Positions 43,059 to 51,887 of a stretch of DNA of 64,000 nt are shown here, piece by piece; position 1 is the first letter of the stretch; the number at the start of each line of letters is the position of its first letter. The position numbers and the translations under genes were made by a program. The notes below the pieces were generated by a model. It did no database searches. It saw nothing but the letters and a program-made list of their open reading frames with translations, and was not told the origin of the DNA. The stretch is taken from positions 1,377,992-1,441,991 of the forward strand of contig NZ_CP101322.1 in assembly GCF_024300625.1 (NCBI RefSeq), read 5' to 3'. The stretch is from Halovivax gelatinilyticus. Its GTDB lineage: Archaea; Halobacteriota; Halobacteria; Halobacteriales; Natrialbaceae.

Positions 43059-44129
43059 ATGGCGCGAGAGATACAACGGCGCACGGTCATCCGCACGATC
43101 GGTGCGGCTGGAACCGTCGCACTCGTCGGTACGGCACAGGCACAGGACGACGATGACGAAGAGATCGACGAGGAGCCAGAACCCGAAGAGGACGGACAGA
43201 TACTCGTCTGGGACGCCGGCGGAACGGGCGGGACGTACTACCCGCTGTCGGGTGAGTTCAAGACGATCGTCGAAGAGCACACCCCCCACGGCTTGCAGGT
43301 CCAGTCGACCGGAGCCAGCGTCGAGAACGTCGGCAGCCTCGCCCGGGAGGAAGCCGACTTCGCGCTGATCCAGAACGACATCAACTTCTTCGCGTACAAC
43401 GGGACCGGCCTGGAGGAGTTCGAAGACATGCCGATCGAGACCCTTAGAGGGGTCGGATCGCTCTATCCGGAGACGATCCACGTGGTCGTCGAGGAGGGCG
43501 CCGGGTACGAGTCCGTCGAGGACCTCGACGGAGCCGCCATCAACACCGGTGACCTGGGCAGCGGAACGCAGGTCAACGCGCTCCAGATCTTAGAATCCGC
43601 AGGCGTCGAGGACTTCGACGAGCAGAACACCGACTTCGCGACGGCAGCCGACCAGTTGCGCGACGGCGACATCGACGCCGCGTTCATCGTCGGCGGCTGG
43701 CCGGTCGGCGCGGTCGAGGAACTCGCGACGACCGCCGACATCGACATCCTCGAGATCGGCGACGAACTCCGCGAGGAACTTATAGAAGACGTCGAGTTCT
43801 TCGCCGAGGACGAGATTCCGGCGGACACCTACGACGGTATCGACGAGGACGTCGAAACCGTCTCCGTCCAGGCGATGATTACCACCCACGAGGCGGTCGA
43901 CGAGGCAATCGTCGAGGAGGTCACCGCCGCCATCTTCGACAACACGGACGACCTCTCGATCAAGGAGGAGTTCATCGACGTCGAATCTTCCCAGGACGGC
44001 ATGTCGATTCCGCTCCACCCCGGCGCGGAGGCGTACTTCGAGGAACACGAGGACGTCGATCTCGACGACGAGGACGAACCCGATGACGATGAAGATCCAG
44101 ATGACGACGACGGTGAGGACGACGAATAG
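43059..44129 (+). CDS. TAXI-family TRAP transporter solute receptor
   Basis: A 356-residue extracytoplasmic receptor. The N-terminus has a twin-arginine signal (IQRRTVIRTIGAAGTVALVGTAQA) with no lipobox, so it is predicted to be released through the Tat pathway. The body has VWDAGGTGGTYYPLSGEF, STGASVENVGSLAREEADFALIQND (TAXI core) and HVVVEEGAGYESVEDLDG. In TAXI systems it binds organic acids, glutamate or similar solutes, but the ligand here is unknown. A 27-residue poly-Asp/Glu tail ends the protein. It heads an operon with the DUF1850 protein and the fused permease. Confidence 0.93.
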   Translation: MAREIQRRTVIRTIGAAGTVALVGTAQAQDDDDEEIDEEPEPEEDGQILVWDAGGTGGTYYPLSGEFKTIVEEHTPHGLQVQSTGASVENVGSLAREEADFALIQNDINFFAYNGTGLEEFEDMPIETLRGVGSLYPETIHVVVEEGAGYESVEDLDGAAINTGDLGSGTQVNALQILESAGVEDFDEQNTDFATAADQLRDGDIDAAFIVGGWPVGAVEELATTADIDILEIGDELREELIEDVEFFAEDEIPADTYDGIDEDVETVSVQAMITTHEAVDEAIVEEVTAAIFDNTDDLSIKEEFIDVESSQDGMSIPLHPGAEAYFEEHEDVDLDDEDEPDDDEDPDDDDGEDDE

Positions 44130-44149
44130 GTGACGACCATGAACGGGAC

Positions 44150-44830
44150 GTGAGTTCGTCGAGCACGACGGGGCGAGAACCCCCAGACCGACCATCCCGT
44201 CGGAAGGATCGACTCGCGAGGAGAGACGCCTCGCGTTCGACCCGACGGCGATTCGTCGTCGCCGCGTTCGGGCTGGTCGGAGCGGTCGCCAGCGACGGCG
44301 TCGCGAGGACCACAACCGCGTTCGATGCCCACGACGGGGCGCTCACCGCCGCTTCCGACGGGGACGCCGAATCGTCGACCGCCGGGGACGCCGAACCGGC
44401 AACCTCGTCGAATCGAAGGCTCGTCGTCGCCGTCGCGGAGACGGACGAGCGACTCGTCGAGCGGTCGGTGGCAGACGGCGACGAGGTGACGCTCGCCTAC
44501 ACGCACAGCGTCGAGAAGACGCCCGTCAGGGAGGTGTACGTCGTCGACGGTGACGAACTGCACCACGACCGGATCGAGTTCGCGTCGTTCGGTGCCGGCC
44601 TTCCGTCCCACGCGGCGGTGACGCGGACCGACGACGGGCTGTACGTCGCCCCGGTCGATCGCACCTACGGTGAGGTGTACGTCTCACCGGGGTCGATCGC
44701 CGAGCACAGGCTACGCGTCGACGAGGGCTGCTACGATCTGCTCGAGCGATCGGACGGAGACACAGTACGGCTGTTCGTCGAGTCCGGCGAGACACGTCGA
44801 ATCGATCTCACCGCGAGTGATCTGTCGTGA
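44150..44830 (+). CDS. DUF1850 protein associated with the TRAP transporter
   Basis: A 226-residue protein starting at GTG 44150 and ending at the TRAP permease start (4-nt overlap). The N-terminal basic stretch RSTRRRFVVAAFGLVGAVASD looks like a Tat-type signal. The core contains ERSVADGDEVTLAYTHSVEKTPVREVYVVDGDELHHDRIEFASFGAGLP, a DUF1850 pattern, which is regularly found between the TAXI receptor and the fused permease in archaeal and bacterial TRAP systems. Its exact role, possibly periplasmic assembly or gating, is unknown. Confidence 0.85.
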   Translation: MSSSSTTGREPPDRPSRRKDRLARRDASRSTRRRFVVAAFGLVGAVASDGVARTTTAFDAHDGALTAASDGDAESSTAGDAEPATSSNRRLVVAVAETDERLVERSVADGDEVTLAYTHSVEKTPVREVYVVDGDELHHDRIEFASFGAGLPSHAAVTRTDDGLYVAPVDRTYGEVYVSPGSIAEHRLRVDEGCYDLLERSDGDTVRLFVESGETRRIDLTASDLS

Positions 44831-47526
44831 GCGTCGATCCCGGCCCGTCGGACGAACTATCGGAGGAAGAGACCGAAGAGATCCTTCGGGAGGTCGAACG
44901 CCGCCGGACGCTTCGAGGGACGGCCGTCCTCGTCGTCGCCGTCATCGGAGTCGCGTTCTCGACGTTTCAGATCTGGATCGCCGCCCGCGGCTTTACGCTC
45001 GCGGCGACGCTCCCGGTCGTCGGCGAGGTCCACCTGACCTCGCTCCAGCAGCTCCAGATCAACGCGATTCACGTCACGTTCGCCCTCTTGCTCGCGTTCT
45101 TGCTCTTTCCACCCACGCGAGGCGACGGACCGATTACCCGGCGACTGGGACGGATCGAACCCGCCGCAAGCAGCCGGTTCGGCCGAGACCATCCGCTCAC
45201 GCGGATCGCCGGGCGCGTCCGGAGAGCCGGCCGCTGGCTGGCCGTCGATCCCGACATGAATCGCATCACTCCGCTCGATTACGTGCTCTTTTTCGCCTCG
45301 CTCTTGCCGGTACACTACATCGTCACCGAGTTCGACGAGATCCGTCAGCTCGCCGTCTTCGGTATCCACTCCGGCCGGCCGATCCAGGAGACCCATCCGT
45401 CGCTAGAGCCGCTCGTCTCCGCCGTCGCGACCGCGGGAATCCCGCTCGACGAGTGGTCCTACCCGTTCGTCCTGGGCGTGCTCGGCATCATCCTCGTCCT
45501 CGAGGCGACCCGTCGGGCGCTCGGCTTGCTGCTCATGTCGCTCGTCTCGCTGTTCATCGTCTACGCCCGCTGGGGGCACAACATCCCGCGCGACTCGGTC
45601 CTTGGTTCGCTCGCCATCGTCGAGACGACCTGGGGAAATCTCGTTTACAACCTCTGGTACACGACCGAGGCAGGCGTCTTCAGCACACCCGTGACGGTGA
45701 GCGTTCGCTTCATCTACATCTTCATCCTCTTCGGCGCATTCCTCGAGATGAGCGGGGCGGGCCGGTGGTTCATCGATCTGGCATACTCGGCGACCGGCAC
45801 CAGACAGGGCGGCCCGGCGAAGGCCAGCGTCGTCTCCAGCGGGTTCATGGGGATGCTGTCGGGGTCGTCGATCGCCAACACGGTGACCACCGGCGCGTTC
45901 ACGATCCCGCTGATGAAGCGCTCTGGCTACTCGCCGGAGTTCTCCGGGGCCGTCGAGTCCTCGTCTTCGTCCGGCGGGCAGATGCTGCCGCCGGTCATGG
46001 GCGCCGCCGCGTTCCTCATCGTCGAGTTCACCGGCACGCCCTACGCCGACGTGATCATCGCGGCGACGCTCCCGGCGGTCGCCTTCTTCTTCGGTATGTG
46101 GGTGATGGTCCACTTCGAGGCGGTCCGCGGCGGTATCGGTGGACTCGCGAGGGATGAACTGCCGAATCTTCCCCGACACCTTCGCCGCGGCTGGTTCTAC
46201 CTGCTGCCCCTCGCGCTGTTGCTGTACTTTCTCGTCTGGCTTCGGCTGTCGATCAACCGGGCGGGCTGGTACACGATCGTCTCCGTGATCGCGCTCATCG
46301 CGGTGATCGCGGCGTACAACCGGCGAACGCGCGGTCCGCTGCTTGGTACCATCGGGCTGCTCTACGCCGGACAGGTCGCGTCGTACTGGGCCTACGGCGT
46401 CGGCCTCGTGGAGGGGATCCAGGCCGCGCTGGGCGTCGGCCCCGCGGGCACCCCGCGAACGCTCGAATCCGCCGTGATGACGACGGCGATGGACCTCGCG
46501 ACGATCGTGATCGCGGTTAGTCTCGCGTTTTTGCTCCTGCGACCGCGCCTCGAGACGCCGCTACTCGAACTGGACGACTCCGTCGACGACGTCGCCGAAC
46601 GGGGCGCCGAGCTGGTTGGCCGGCCCGCGATGGCGGCGAATCCCGCCTACCGCTTCGGGACGTTCATCCTGAAATCGATGGAATCGGGCGCGCGCACGGC
46701 GACGACGGTCGTGATCGCGGTTGCCGCGGCCGGCGTCATCCCCGGCGTGATCAGCGTCACGGGACTGGGTCCGAATCTCACCGCACTTATCCTGTCCGTC
46801 AGCGGCGAGTCGCTGGTCCTGTTGCTGGTTCTGACCGGCATCTCCGCGGTCATCTTCGGCCTCGGCATGCCGACGACCGTGATGTACATCATCCTCGTCG
46901 CGATGCTCGGACCCGCGTTAGAGGAGTTCGGCGTCGCGATCCTCGCTGCTCACCTCTTCATCCTCTACTTCGGGTTGATGGCCGACGTCACGCCACCCGT
47001 CGCCGTCGCCGCGTTCGCCGCCGCTGGCGTCGCAAAGTCCGACGAGTTCGCGACCGCGGCGATCGCCTTCTTGCTCTCGCTCAACAAGATCCTCGTTCCG
47101 TTCGCGTTCATCTTCTCGCCAGGCATCCTCTTGCTCCGCGTCGACGGGGCCGAACCGCGCATCATCGGGTGGGCCGACATCGCCGACGTATCCTTTTTCG
47201 TCCCCGAGGTCGTGATCCCCGTCGTCGGCATGTTCCTCGGCGTCTACGCCCTCGGCGCGACGATCATCGGCTACCAGTTCGCCGAGGTCGACGGCGTGGA
47301 CCGCGCCCTGTTCTCAATCTCCTCGCTGTTACTGATGGTGCCGGAACTGCTCGTCCTCATCGCGGATCCGATTCTCGCACTCGTCGGCGGACCGTCGCTC
47401 TCGACCGCGTTCGCGGTGACCGTCTCGCTTCGCGTCGTAGGCCTCGCGATGTTACTCGTCCTCTCGGTCGCGAATCGCCGCGAGTCGAAGGCGCCGGAAC
47501 CGGGGACGGCGCCGACGGCGACGTGA
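44827..47526 (+). CDS. Fused TRAP transporter permease
   Basis: An 899-residue membrane protein combining the small (DctQ-like) and large (DctM-like) permease subunits. After a cytoplasmic N-terminus (SDELSEEETEEILREVERRRTL) there are more than 15 hydrophobic segments. The large-subunit signature includes GGPAKASVVSSGFMGMLSGSSIANTVTTGAFTIPLM, SSSSGGQMLPPVMGAAAFL, VIFGLGMPTTVMYIILV and a C-terminal YFGLMADVTPPVAVAAFAAAG. The protein uses ion gradients to import the solute caught by the TAXI receptor. The start is GTG, within the tail of the previous gene. Confidence 0.93.
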   Translation: MSVDPGPSDELSEEETEEILREVERRRTLRGTAVLVVAVIGVAFSTFQIWIAARGFTLAATLPVVGEVHLTSLQQLQINAIHVTFALLLAFLLFPPTRGDGPITRRLGRIEPAASSRFGRDHPLTRIAGRVRRAGRWLAVDPDMNRITPLDYVLFFASLLPVHYIVTEFDEIRQLAVFGIHSGRPIQETHPSLEPLVSAVATAGIPLDEWSYPFVLGVLGIILVLEATRRALGLLLMSLVSLFIVYARWGHNIPRDSVLGSLAIVETTWGNLVYNLWYTTEAGVFSTPVTVSVRFIYIFILFGAFLEMSGAGRWFIDLAYSATGTRQGGPAKASVVSSGFMGMLSGSSIANTVTTGAFTIPLMKRSGYSPEFSGAVESSSSSGGQMLPPVMGAAAFLIVEFTGTPYADVIIAATLPAVAFFFGMWVMVHFEAVRGGIGGLARDELPNLPRHLRRGWFYLLPLALLLYFLVWLRLSINRAGWYTIVSVIALIAVIAAYNRRTRGPLLGTIGLLYAGQVASYWAYGVGLVEGIQAALGVGPAGTPRTLESAVMTTAMDLATIVIAVSLAFLLLRPRLETPLLELDDSVDDVAERGAELVGRPAMAANPAYRFGTFILKSMESGARTATTVVIAVAAAGVIPGVISVTGLGPNLTALILSVSGESLVLLLVLTGISAVIFGLGMPTTVMYIILVAMLGPALEEFGVAILAAHLFILYFGLMADVTPPVAVAAFAAAGVAKSDEFATAAIAFLLSLNKILVPFAFIFSPGILLLRVDGAEPRIIGWADIADVSFFVPEVVIPVVGMFLGVYALGATIIGYQFAEVDGVDRALFSISSLLLMVPELLVLIADPILALVGGPSLSTAFAVTVSLRVVGLAMLLVLSVANRRESKAPEPGTAPTAT

Positions 47527-47625
47527 AACGGGAAGATCCGCCGACGAAGAGGTGAAACAGTTTGATGTGTTCGCACCATATTCGTCGAAACGAAGGCTTA
47601 TGTGTCGACTCGTAGAAGGGATCGT

Positions 47626-48480
47626 ATGCGCAGGGAACGAAGGGGTCGGCTCTCGTCCCGGACCCGGTTTCGCCTCGCCTTCGGGATCTTCCTGGGGTCG
47701 GCCCTCGCCGGGCTCGTCCTGACGGGAGCGACGGCCGCGGGCGTGGCATTCGAATCGGCACTCGGCGGTGGCGCGGTTGCACTCGTGATCGGGACGGTCG
47801 CCGGTATCGCGATCGAGAGCCGGATCGACCGGCTCGCCACGGCGATCGGCCGGACACGAAGTCGGCGCGCGGCGGTGTTCGCCCCCTTCGGCGCGATCCT
47901 GGCGTTCGTTCCTATCTCGCTGGTCTCGACCCTGCCCGTGGTGACGACGTCCGTCGCCCTCTGGTCGACACTCGGCGTCGGCGTCGCCGGGTGGATCGTC
48001 ACGACGATGGCCCAAACGCGTCACATCGACCGCGTCATCGACGACGAACCCGTCCGATCGGTTCGAATTCGCCCACGTCGGCGTCCGTACTTCGATCTGG
48101 CGTTTCTCGCCCTGACGCTGGGACTGTTCGGGATGAACGCCTACGACGGGAGGTGGACGATGGCCGGGGTCTGGGCCGCGGTCGGTGTTTCGTGGATAGT
48201 TAGCCGCGTGCTCGAGGGGCGGATCGAACTCGAGGGCGTCGGCGACCAACTCACGCTCGATATTCACGACGCCGGCCTGGTCCGGCGGTACCCGTTCTCC
48301 CGCTCGTTCGTTCCGTGGGACGAGATCAACCACGTTCGACACCAGGACGGAGAACTCGTCTTCGACCGGCACCTCGTCGACACCCGGTTCGACCGCGACG
48401 AACTCGACGACGTCCACTCGGTCGTCGAGTCGATCGAACGAGTTGCGGGCGTCTCGGTCCTCAGGCAGTCACATCGCTAG
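47626..48480 (+). CDS. Membrane protein with C-terminal PH-like domain
   Basis: A 284-residue protein. The start is the ATG at 47626 (MRRERRGRLSS), about 25 nt after the TATA-like ggcttatgtg; an in-frame GTG at 47602 is alternative. About six hydrophobic segments occur between residues 15 and 180 (FRLAFGIFLGSALAGLVLTGA, FAPFGAILAFVPISLV, YFDLAFLALTLGLFGMNAY). The last 90 residues resemble a bacterial PH-type domain (LTLDIHDAGLVRRYPFSRSFVPWDEINHV). The function is unknown. It is convergent with the YigZ gene. Confidence 0.7.
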   Translation: MRRERRGRLSSRTRFRLAFGIFLGSALAGLVLTGATAAGVAFESALGGGAVALVIGTVAGIAIESRIDRLATAIGRTRSRRAAVFAPFGAILAFVPISLVSTLPVVTTSVALWSTLGVGVAGWIVTTMAQTRHIDRVIDDEPVRSVRIRPRRRPYFDLAFLALTLGLFGMNAYDGRWTMAGVWAAVGVSWIVSRVLEGRIELEGVGDQLTLDIHDAGLVRRYPFSRSFVPWDEINHVRHQDGELVFDRHLVDTRFDRDELDDVHSVVESIERVAGVSVLRQSHR

Positions 48481-48498
48481 CCCCCGGAAATCGCGTCG

Positions 48499-49116
48499 CT
48501 AATCCCCGGATTCGATCTCGGCGCGCCCGCTCGTCGCGCTCCGGATTCGATCACGAAAGGAGTCAGCCTCCTCGACCGGCACGTTCACGTCGAACGAAAC
48601 GGCTTCGGCGTACTCGGCGTCGAAGTCGTAGCCCTCGCTCTCGATGATCCCCCGAACGGTGCCCGAATCGTCGTACTCGACGCCGATCGCGACTCGCTCG
48701 TGCGGACGCCGGGAGACGACGCCGGCGGCGTCGACCGCCTCTTTGACGGCCCGGGAGTAGGCTCGAACCAGTCCGCCGACGCCGAGGTTCGTCCCGCCGT
48801 AGTAGCGGGTCACGACGACGGCGACGTTCTCCAGATCCCGGCCCTCGAGGACCGACAACGCCGGTTTGCCGGCCGAGCCCGACGGCTCGCCGTCGTCGCT
48901 CGAGTACTCGCGCAGGAAGCTCCCGTCCTCGCCCGCTCGCACGCGGTAGGCCGGGACGTTGTGCGTCGCGTCGTCGTAACGCTCGCCGACCTCGGCGACG
49001 AACTCCTCGGCCTCCTCGACCGTCTCGACGGGCCGGACGTGGCCGAGAAACTCCGATCCCTGTACCTCGAAGGAGGCGGTGGCAGGTTCGGAAACGGTCG
49101 CGTAGGAGCCGGTCAT
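48499..49116 (-). CDS. YigZ/IMPACT family protein
   Basis: A 205-residue protein with the UPF0029 N-terminal domain: ASFEVQGSEFLGHVRPVETVEEAEEFV, YDDATHNVPAYRV, and EYSSDDGEPSGSAGKPALSVLEG, then the strongly conserved VAVVVTRYYGGTNLGVGGLVRAYS. The C-terminal half is the domain of unknown function that follows in YigZ. Relatives bind nucleic acid or interact with ribosome-associated factors, and the archaeal role is not known. Confidence 0.93.
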   Translation of the reverse strand: MTGSYATVSEPATASFEVQGSEFLGHVRPVETVEEAEEFVAEVGERYDDATHNVPAYRVRAGEDGSFLREYSSDDGEPSGSAGKPALSVLEGRDLENVAVVVTRYYGGTNLGVGGLVRAYSRAVKEAVDAAGVVSRRPHERVAIGVEYDDSGTVRGIIESEGYDFDAEYAEAVSFDVNVPVEEADSFRDRIRSATSGRAEIESGD

Positions 49117-49193
49117 GGCGGTAGGCGGTGGAACGAACGGCGGGGAGAGCAGGTGGGTAACGCTATCATCTTCGAGTCACTGGGCTCGTCGAG

Positions 49194-49697
49194 TCACTGT
49201 AACTCGATCTTGCGGACGAAGTCGAGGTCGCGGATCTGCGTGATTAGCCCGCCCGGGAGATCTTCGTCCGTGACGAGGTAGAGCCGGGGTTCGTCGGTGA
49301 ACTCGGGATCCTCGCTGATCGTCTGGCGGATCGAGACGCCGTTTTCGGCGACGAGCGTACAGACCGTCGCGACGATTCCCGTCGCGTCGGGGTCGTCGAC
49401 TTCGATCGTGAGGACGGTCAGATCGAGGACGGGAGCGAGGTCCATCAGACTCGGCACCTGGGAGATGTTCTGGAAGATCCGTCTGAGTTCGTCGTCCGCG
49501 AGGATGACGTCGGTCGTGGAGTCGACGACCCGGCGGTCGACGTCGATCTCGCGGGCGATGCCGGTGTTGGGAATCTCGATCCCGCCCGAGACCACCCGCC
49601 CCTCGTCGTTGACGGAGAAGCCGCGCTCTAACAGCAGGCGGATCACGGCCTGCTGGCTCGGCGAGCCCTCGAACTTCTCCATGATCTCGTCGAACAT
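49194..49697 (-). CDS. ACT-domain amino-acid-binding regulator
   Basis: A 167-residue protein with an N-terminal helical DNA-binding-like segment (MFDEIMEKFEGSPSQQAVIRLLLERGFSV) and C-terminal ACT domain (LDLTVLTIEVDDPDATGIVATVCTLVAENGVSIRQTISEDPEF). This is the archaeal COG2061 type, predicted to sense amino acids. The start is set at the ATG at 49697, which lies about 25 nt after the TATA-like atttgtagg. A GTG at 49718 would extend the protein by seven residues but lies on the promoter. Confidence 0.9.
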   Translation of the reverse strand: MFDEIMEKFEGSPSQQAVIRLLLERGFSVNDEGRVVSGGIEIPNTGIAREIDVDRRVVDSTTDVILADDELRRIFQNISQVPSLMDLAPVLDLTVLTIEVDDPDATGIVATVCTLVAENGVSIRQTISEDPEFTDEPRLYLVTDEDLPGGLITQIRDLDFVRKIELQ

Positions 49698-49809
49698 GGA
49701 ACCCGGTTTTTCGGCCACCTACAAATCTCTCCCGAAGGGCGGGTCGTGGCGGAGTTGACGCCGATGGGGCGACGGTCGGTTTTTTGTCGGTGGCCGGTAA
49801 TCGCCTCTC

Positions 49810-50508
49810 ATGCGAGAACTTCGGACCTGCGACTTCTGTGGCGAGAACGCCCTCGGCACGTTCGAGATCGTACCGCCGGAACTGAACCCCAGCGAGGCAG
49901 AACAGCGCCGCGTCGTCCTCTGTGAATCGTGTCAGGCGACGCTCGCCGAACTGCTCGAACCCCTGCTGGCCAGAGCCGGTGCGAACGGGGCGAGTGCTGA
50001 AGAATCGTCGGCCGCTCCGTCGTCCGAGACGGACTCGGCGGAGGCGCCCGACACGGCCGATCCCGACGACTCGGGAACGACCGGCGCCACCCCGACCGAT
50101 TCCACCTCGAGTGCCGAAACCGCCGGTACCGCGACCTCGCAGCCGAGCGACGGGCGGTCTGCAGGCGCTGACGAGTCGACGGCGGGCGTGACGATCGATG
50201 GATCGAGCGCGGGGTCACCCGGTGCGACCGAGGAGACGACCGACGAGACGACTACCGGATCGAGCGAGGCCTCGGAGTCCGACAGTGGGACGGCCGACGC
50301 GCAATCGGCACGGTCGGCGCCGCCACGGGCGTACGGCAACGTGCTCAGACTGCTTCGCAACCGCGAGCTGCCGATGGCCCGACGCGACGTCGAGGGGCTC
50401 GCCGCGGGCGCCTACGATCTCGAATCACACGAGGTCGAGGCGGTTCTCGATCACGCGATCGAGCGAGGCGAATTGGTCGAGGACGGCACGAACATTCGAC
50501 TCGGGTAG
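49810..50508 (+). CDS. Zinc-finger protein with long Ser/Thr/Asp linker
   Basis: A 232-residue protein. The N-terminus carries a CxxC...CxxC zinc site (RTCDFCGENALGTFEIVPPEL and VVLCESCQATLAELLEPLL). The middle (about 55-175) is an acidic, Ser/Thr/Gly/Asp-rich low-complexity linker. The C-terminal 60 residues resemble a winged-helix half (YGNVLRLLRNRELPMARRDVEGLAAGAYDLESHEVEAVLDHAIERGELVEDGTNIRLG). It is probably a haloarchaeal regulator, although DNA binding is inferred from the helices only. Confidence 0.8.
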   Translation: MRELRTCDFCGENALGTFEIVPPELNPSEAEQRRVVLCESCQATLAELLEPLLARAGANGASAEESSAAPSSETDSAEAPDTADPDDSGTTGATPTDSTSSAETAGTATSQPSDGRSAGADESTAGVTIDGSSAGSPGATEETTDETTTGSSEASESDSGTADAQSARSAPPRAYGNVLRLLRNRELPMARRDVEGLAAGAYDLESHEVEAVLDHAIERGELVEDGTNIRLG

Positions 50509-50570
50509 GGGCTGATCCCGACTCACCTGTCGTACCGACACCTTTTGACGGGGAGGGTGAATGGGCGTGC

Positions 50571-50957
50571 ATGGCCGGTGATGATAGCGGCCGGTCGGTC
50601 AGAAGAGTCGGGCCGATTCTGCTTTCAGCCACGCTGATCCTCACGCCGACGGCGCTGCAGGTGGCCGGCCTGCTCGATCAGACGGCAACCCTCCTGGCGA
50701 CGGTCGCTATTCTGGCGATCGCATCCGGCATCGGTCTCACGAGACGCGATCGGCACCCGTCCGACGACGAGAGCGAGAACGAGGGAACCGTCTGGGACGC
50801 CATCGCCTCCTGGCAGTACGACGGGCGTCACGTCGAGTCCGGCGGCCTCACGCGAGGTGAACAAGAGAAAGCGGTTTCGGAGATTCACGCGCAGGCGGAC
50901 GCGATCGAGGCGGAGACGACGCAGCTCGACGGCGATCCGCCGGATGAAACACAATAA
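50571..50957 (+). CDS. Haloarchaeal membrane protein of unknown function
   Basis: A 128-residue protein with two hydrophobic helices (VGPILLSATLILTPTALQVAGLL and TATLLATVAILAIASGIGL) and a cytoplasmic tail (TVWDAIASWQYDGRHVESGGLTRGEQEKAVSEIHAQADAIE) with a helix near the C-terminus. It has no recognisable family. It lies 63 bp after the zinc-finger gene and may be in the same unit. Confidence 0.75.
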   Translation: MAGDDSGRSVRRVGPILLSATLILTPTALQVAGLLDQTATLLATVAILAIASGIGLTRRDRHPSDDESENEGTVWDAIASWQYDGRHVESGGLTRGEQEKAVSEIHAQADAIEAETTQLDGDPPDETQ

Positions 50958-50974
50958 GGAAACGAGGTTGTCGG

Positions 50975-51382
50975 TCACTCTTGGCCGATTGCGAGGTCAA
51001 TTTCAGTATCACTTTTTATAAAGGCAGAGAAACTCGCGGTTGATGTTGGCGCGAATCGCTGACCCACCGTTTCCTCGACCTCGGGATTATCCCGTAATCC
51101 GACGGTCGCGCTGATTTCTGGATTGATGTCATCTTCATCCAGCGTTTCGGTGAAGTGTACTCGCTCGTTTTCGTCTCGCGTCACGGTCAGCGTCTCGGAT
51201 TCGAGGACGGTACCAGTCGTTACGTTCTCGACGGTCACTGACACCTCGTGCGGTACGCCGGTATGGTTCGCGAAGAAGACGTACGATTCGATCGTGTCGG
51301 AGTTTCCGTTCAATCCGAGGCAGCCGCTCAGCATACTAACCGTGCCGAGCGAGACGAGGAGTCGGCGACGGTAGACCATCAT
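50975..51382 (-). CDS. Small lipoprotein (paralogue A of a local pair)
   Basis: A 135-residue lipoprotein with an Arg-rich leader and a lipobox (YRRRLLVSLGTVSMLSGC, Cys21; ATG at 51382 or 51379). The mature part has an immunoglobulin-like pattern: ESYVFFANHTGVPHEVSVTVENVTTGTVLESETLTV, then EATVGLRD-like strands and a hydrophilic C-terminus. It resembles the neighbour 51432-51872, with leaders and strand order similar, and both have a TVxN...xxG-type motif. A TATA-like tatactttatg lies just upstream. The function is unknown. Confidence 0.7.
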   Translation of the reverse strand: MMVYRRRLLVSLGTVSMLSGCLGLNGNSDTIESYVFFANHTGVPHEVSVTVENVTTGTVLESETLTVTRDENERVHFTETLDEDDINPEISATVGLRDNPEVEETVGQRFAPTSTASFSAFIKSDTEIDLAIGQE

Positions 51383-51431
51383 CGAAATGTCATAGTAAAC
51401 ATAAAGTATAATATTTTGTTATATTCGTCAC

Positions 51432-51872
51432 CTATACTTTTCGGATCGAAACACCAATTTCGCCATCGGCGTATATCGTTACTGCGAAACTCGCCCCGGA
51501 AGCTGGCGAAAATATTCCCTCTTCAGAGTCCATACTATTCGGATCATCAGTTCTGCGAGCGCTAGCACGAATGCGCGGATAGTTCCCATCGTCGTCCGGT
51601 TTCGAGGAAAACGAGAACGTTCGATGCTCTTTCGGGCCGACAGTGACCATTTCCTCGAGGAGCCGTTCACCAGAAAACAGATTTACTATCGTTACCTCGA
51701 CCTTTCTGTCAGTTTCTTTCTGATTATATATTGATATATGAGACTCGGAGCGATCAGTACCGTCGTCGTCCGAGTGAAACCCGAGACATCCACCGCTAAC
51801 AAACGCCAGCGTCGTGACTGCTCTCGTCGCAAATCCGCGTCTCGTAAGCGTTGATCGAGTGAATGGAGTCAT
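51432..51872 (-). CDS. Small Tat lipoprotein (paralogue B of a local pair)
   Basis: A 146-residue protein with a Tat-type leader (LTRRGFATRAVTTLAFVSGGC, Arg11-Arg12, lipobox Cys29) and a short acidic tether. The mature domain has ISIYNQKETDRKVEVTIVNLFSGERLLEEMVTVGPKEHRTFSFSSK, which echoes the paralogue 51 bp downstream. Both sit in a block of lower GC and different codon use than the surrounding housekeeping genes. No family assigned. Confidence 0.7.
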   Translation of the reverse strand: MTPFTRSTLTRRGFATRAVTTLAFVSGGCLGFHSDDDGTDRSESHISIYNQKETDRKVEVTIVNLFSGERLLEEMVTVGPKEHRTFSFSSKPDDDGNYPRIRASARRTDDPNSMDSEEGIFSPASGASFAVTIYADGEIGVSIRKV

Positions 51873-51887
51873 ACTGGAAACGTGGGG

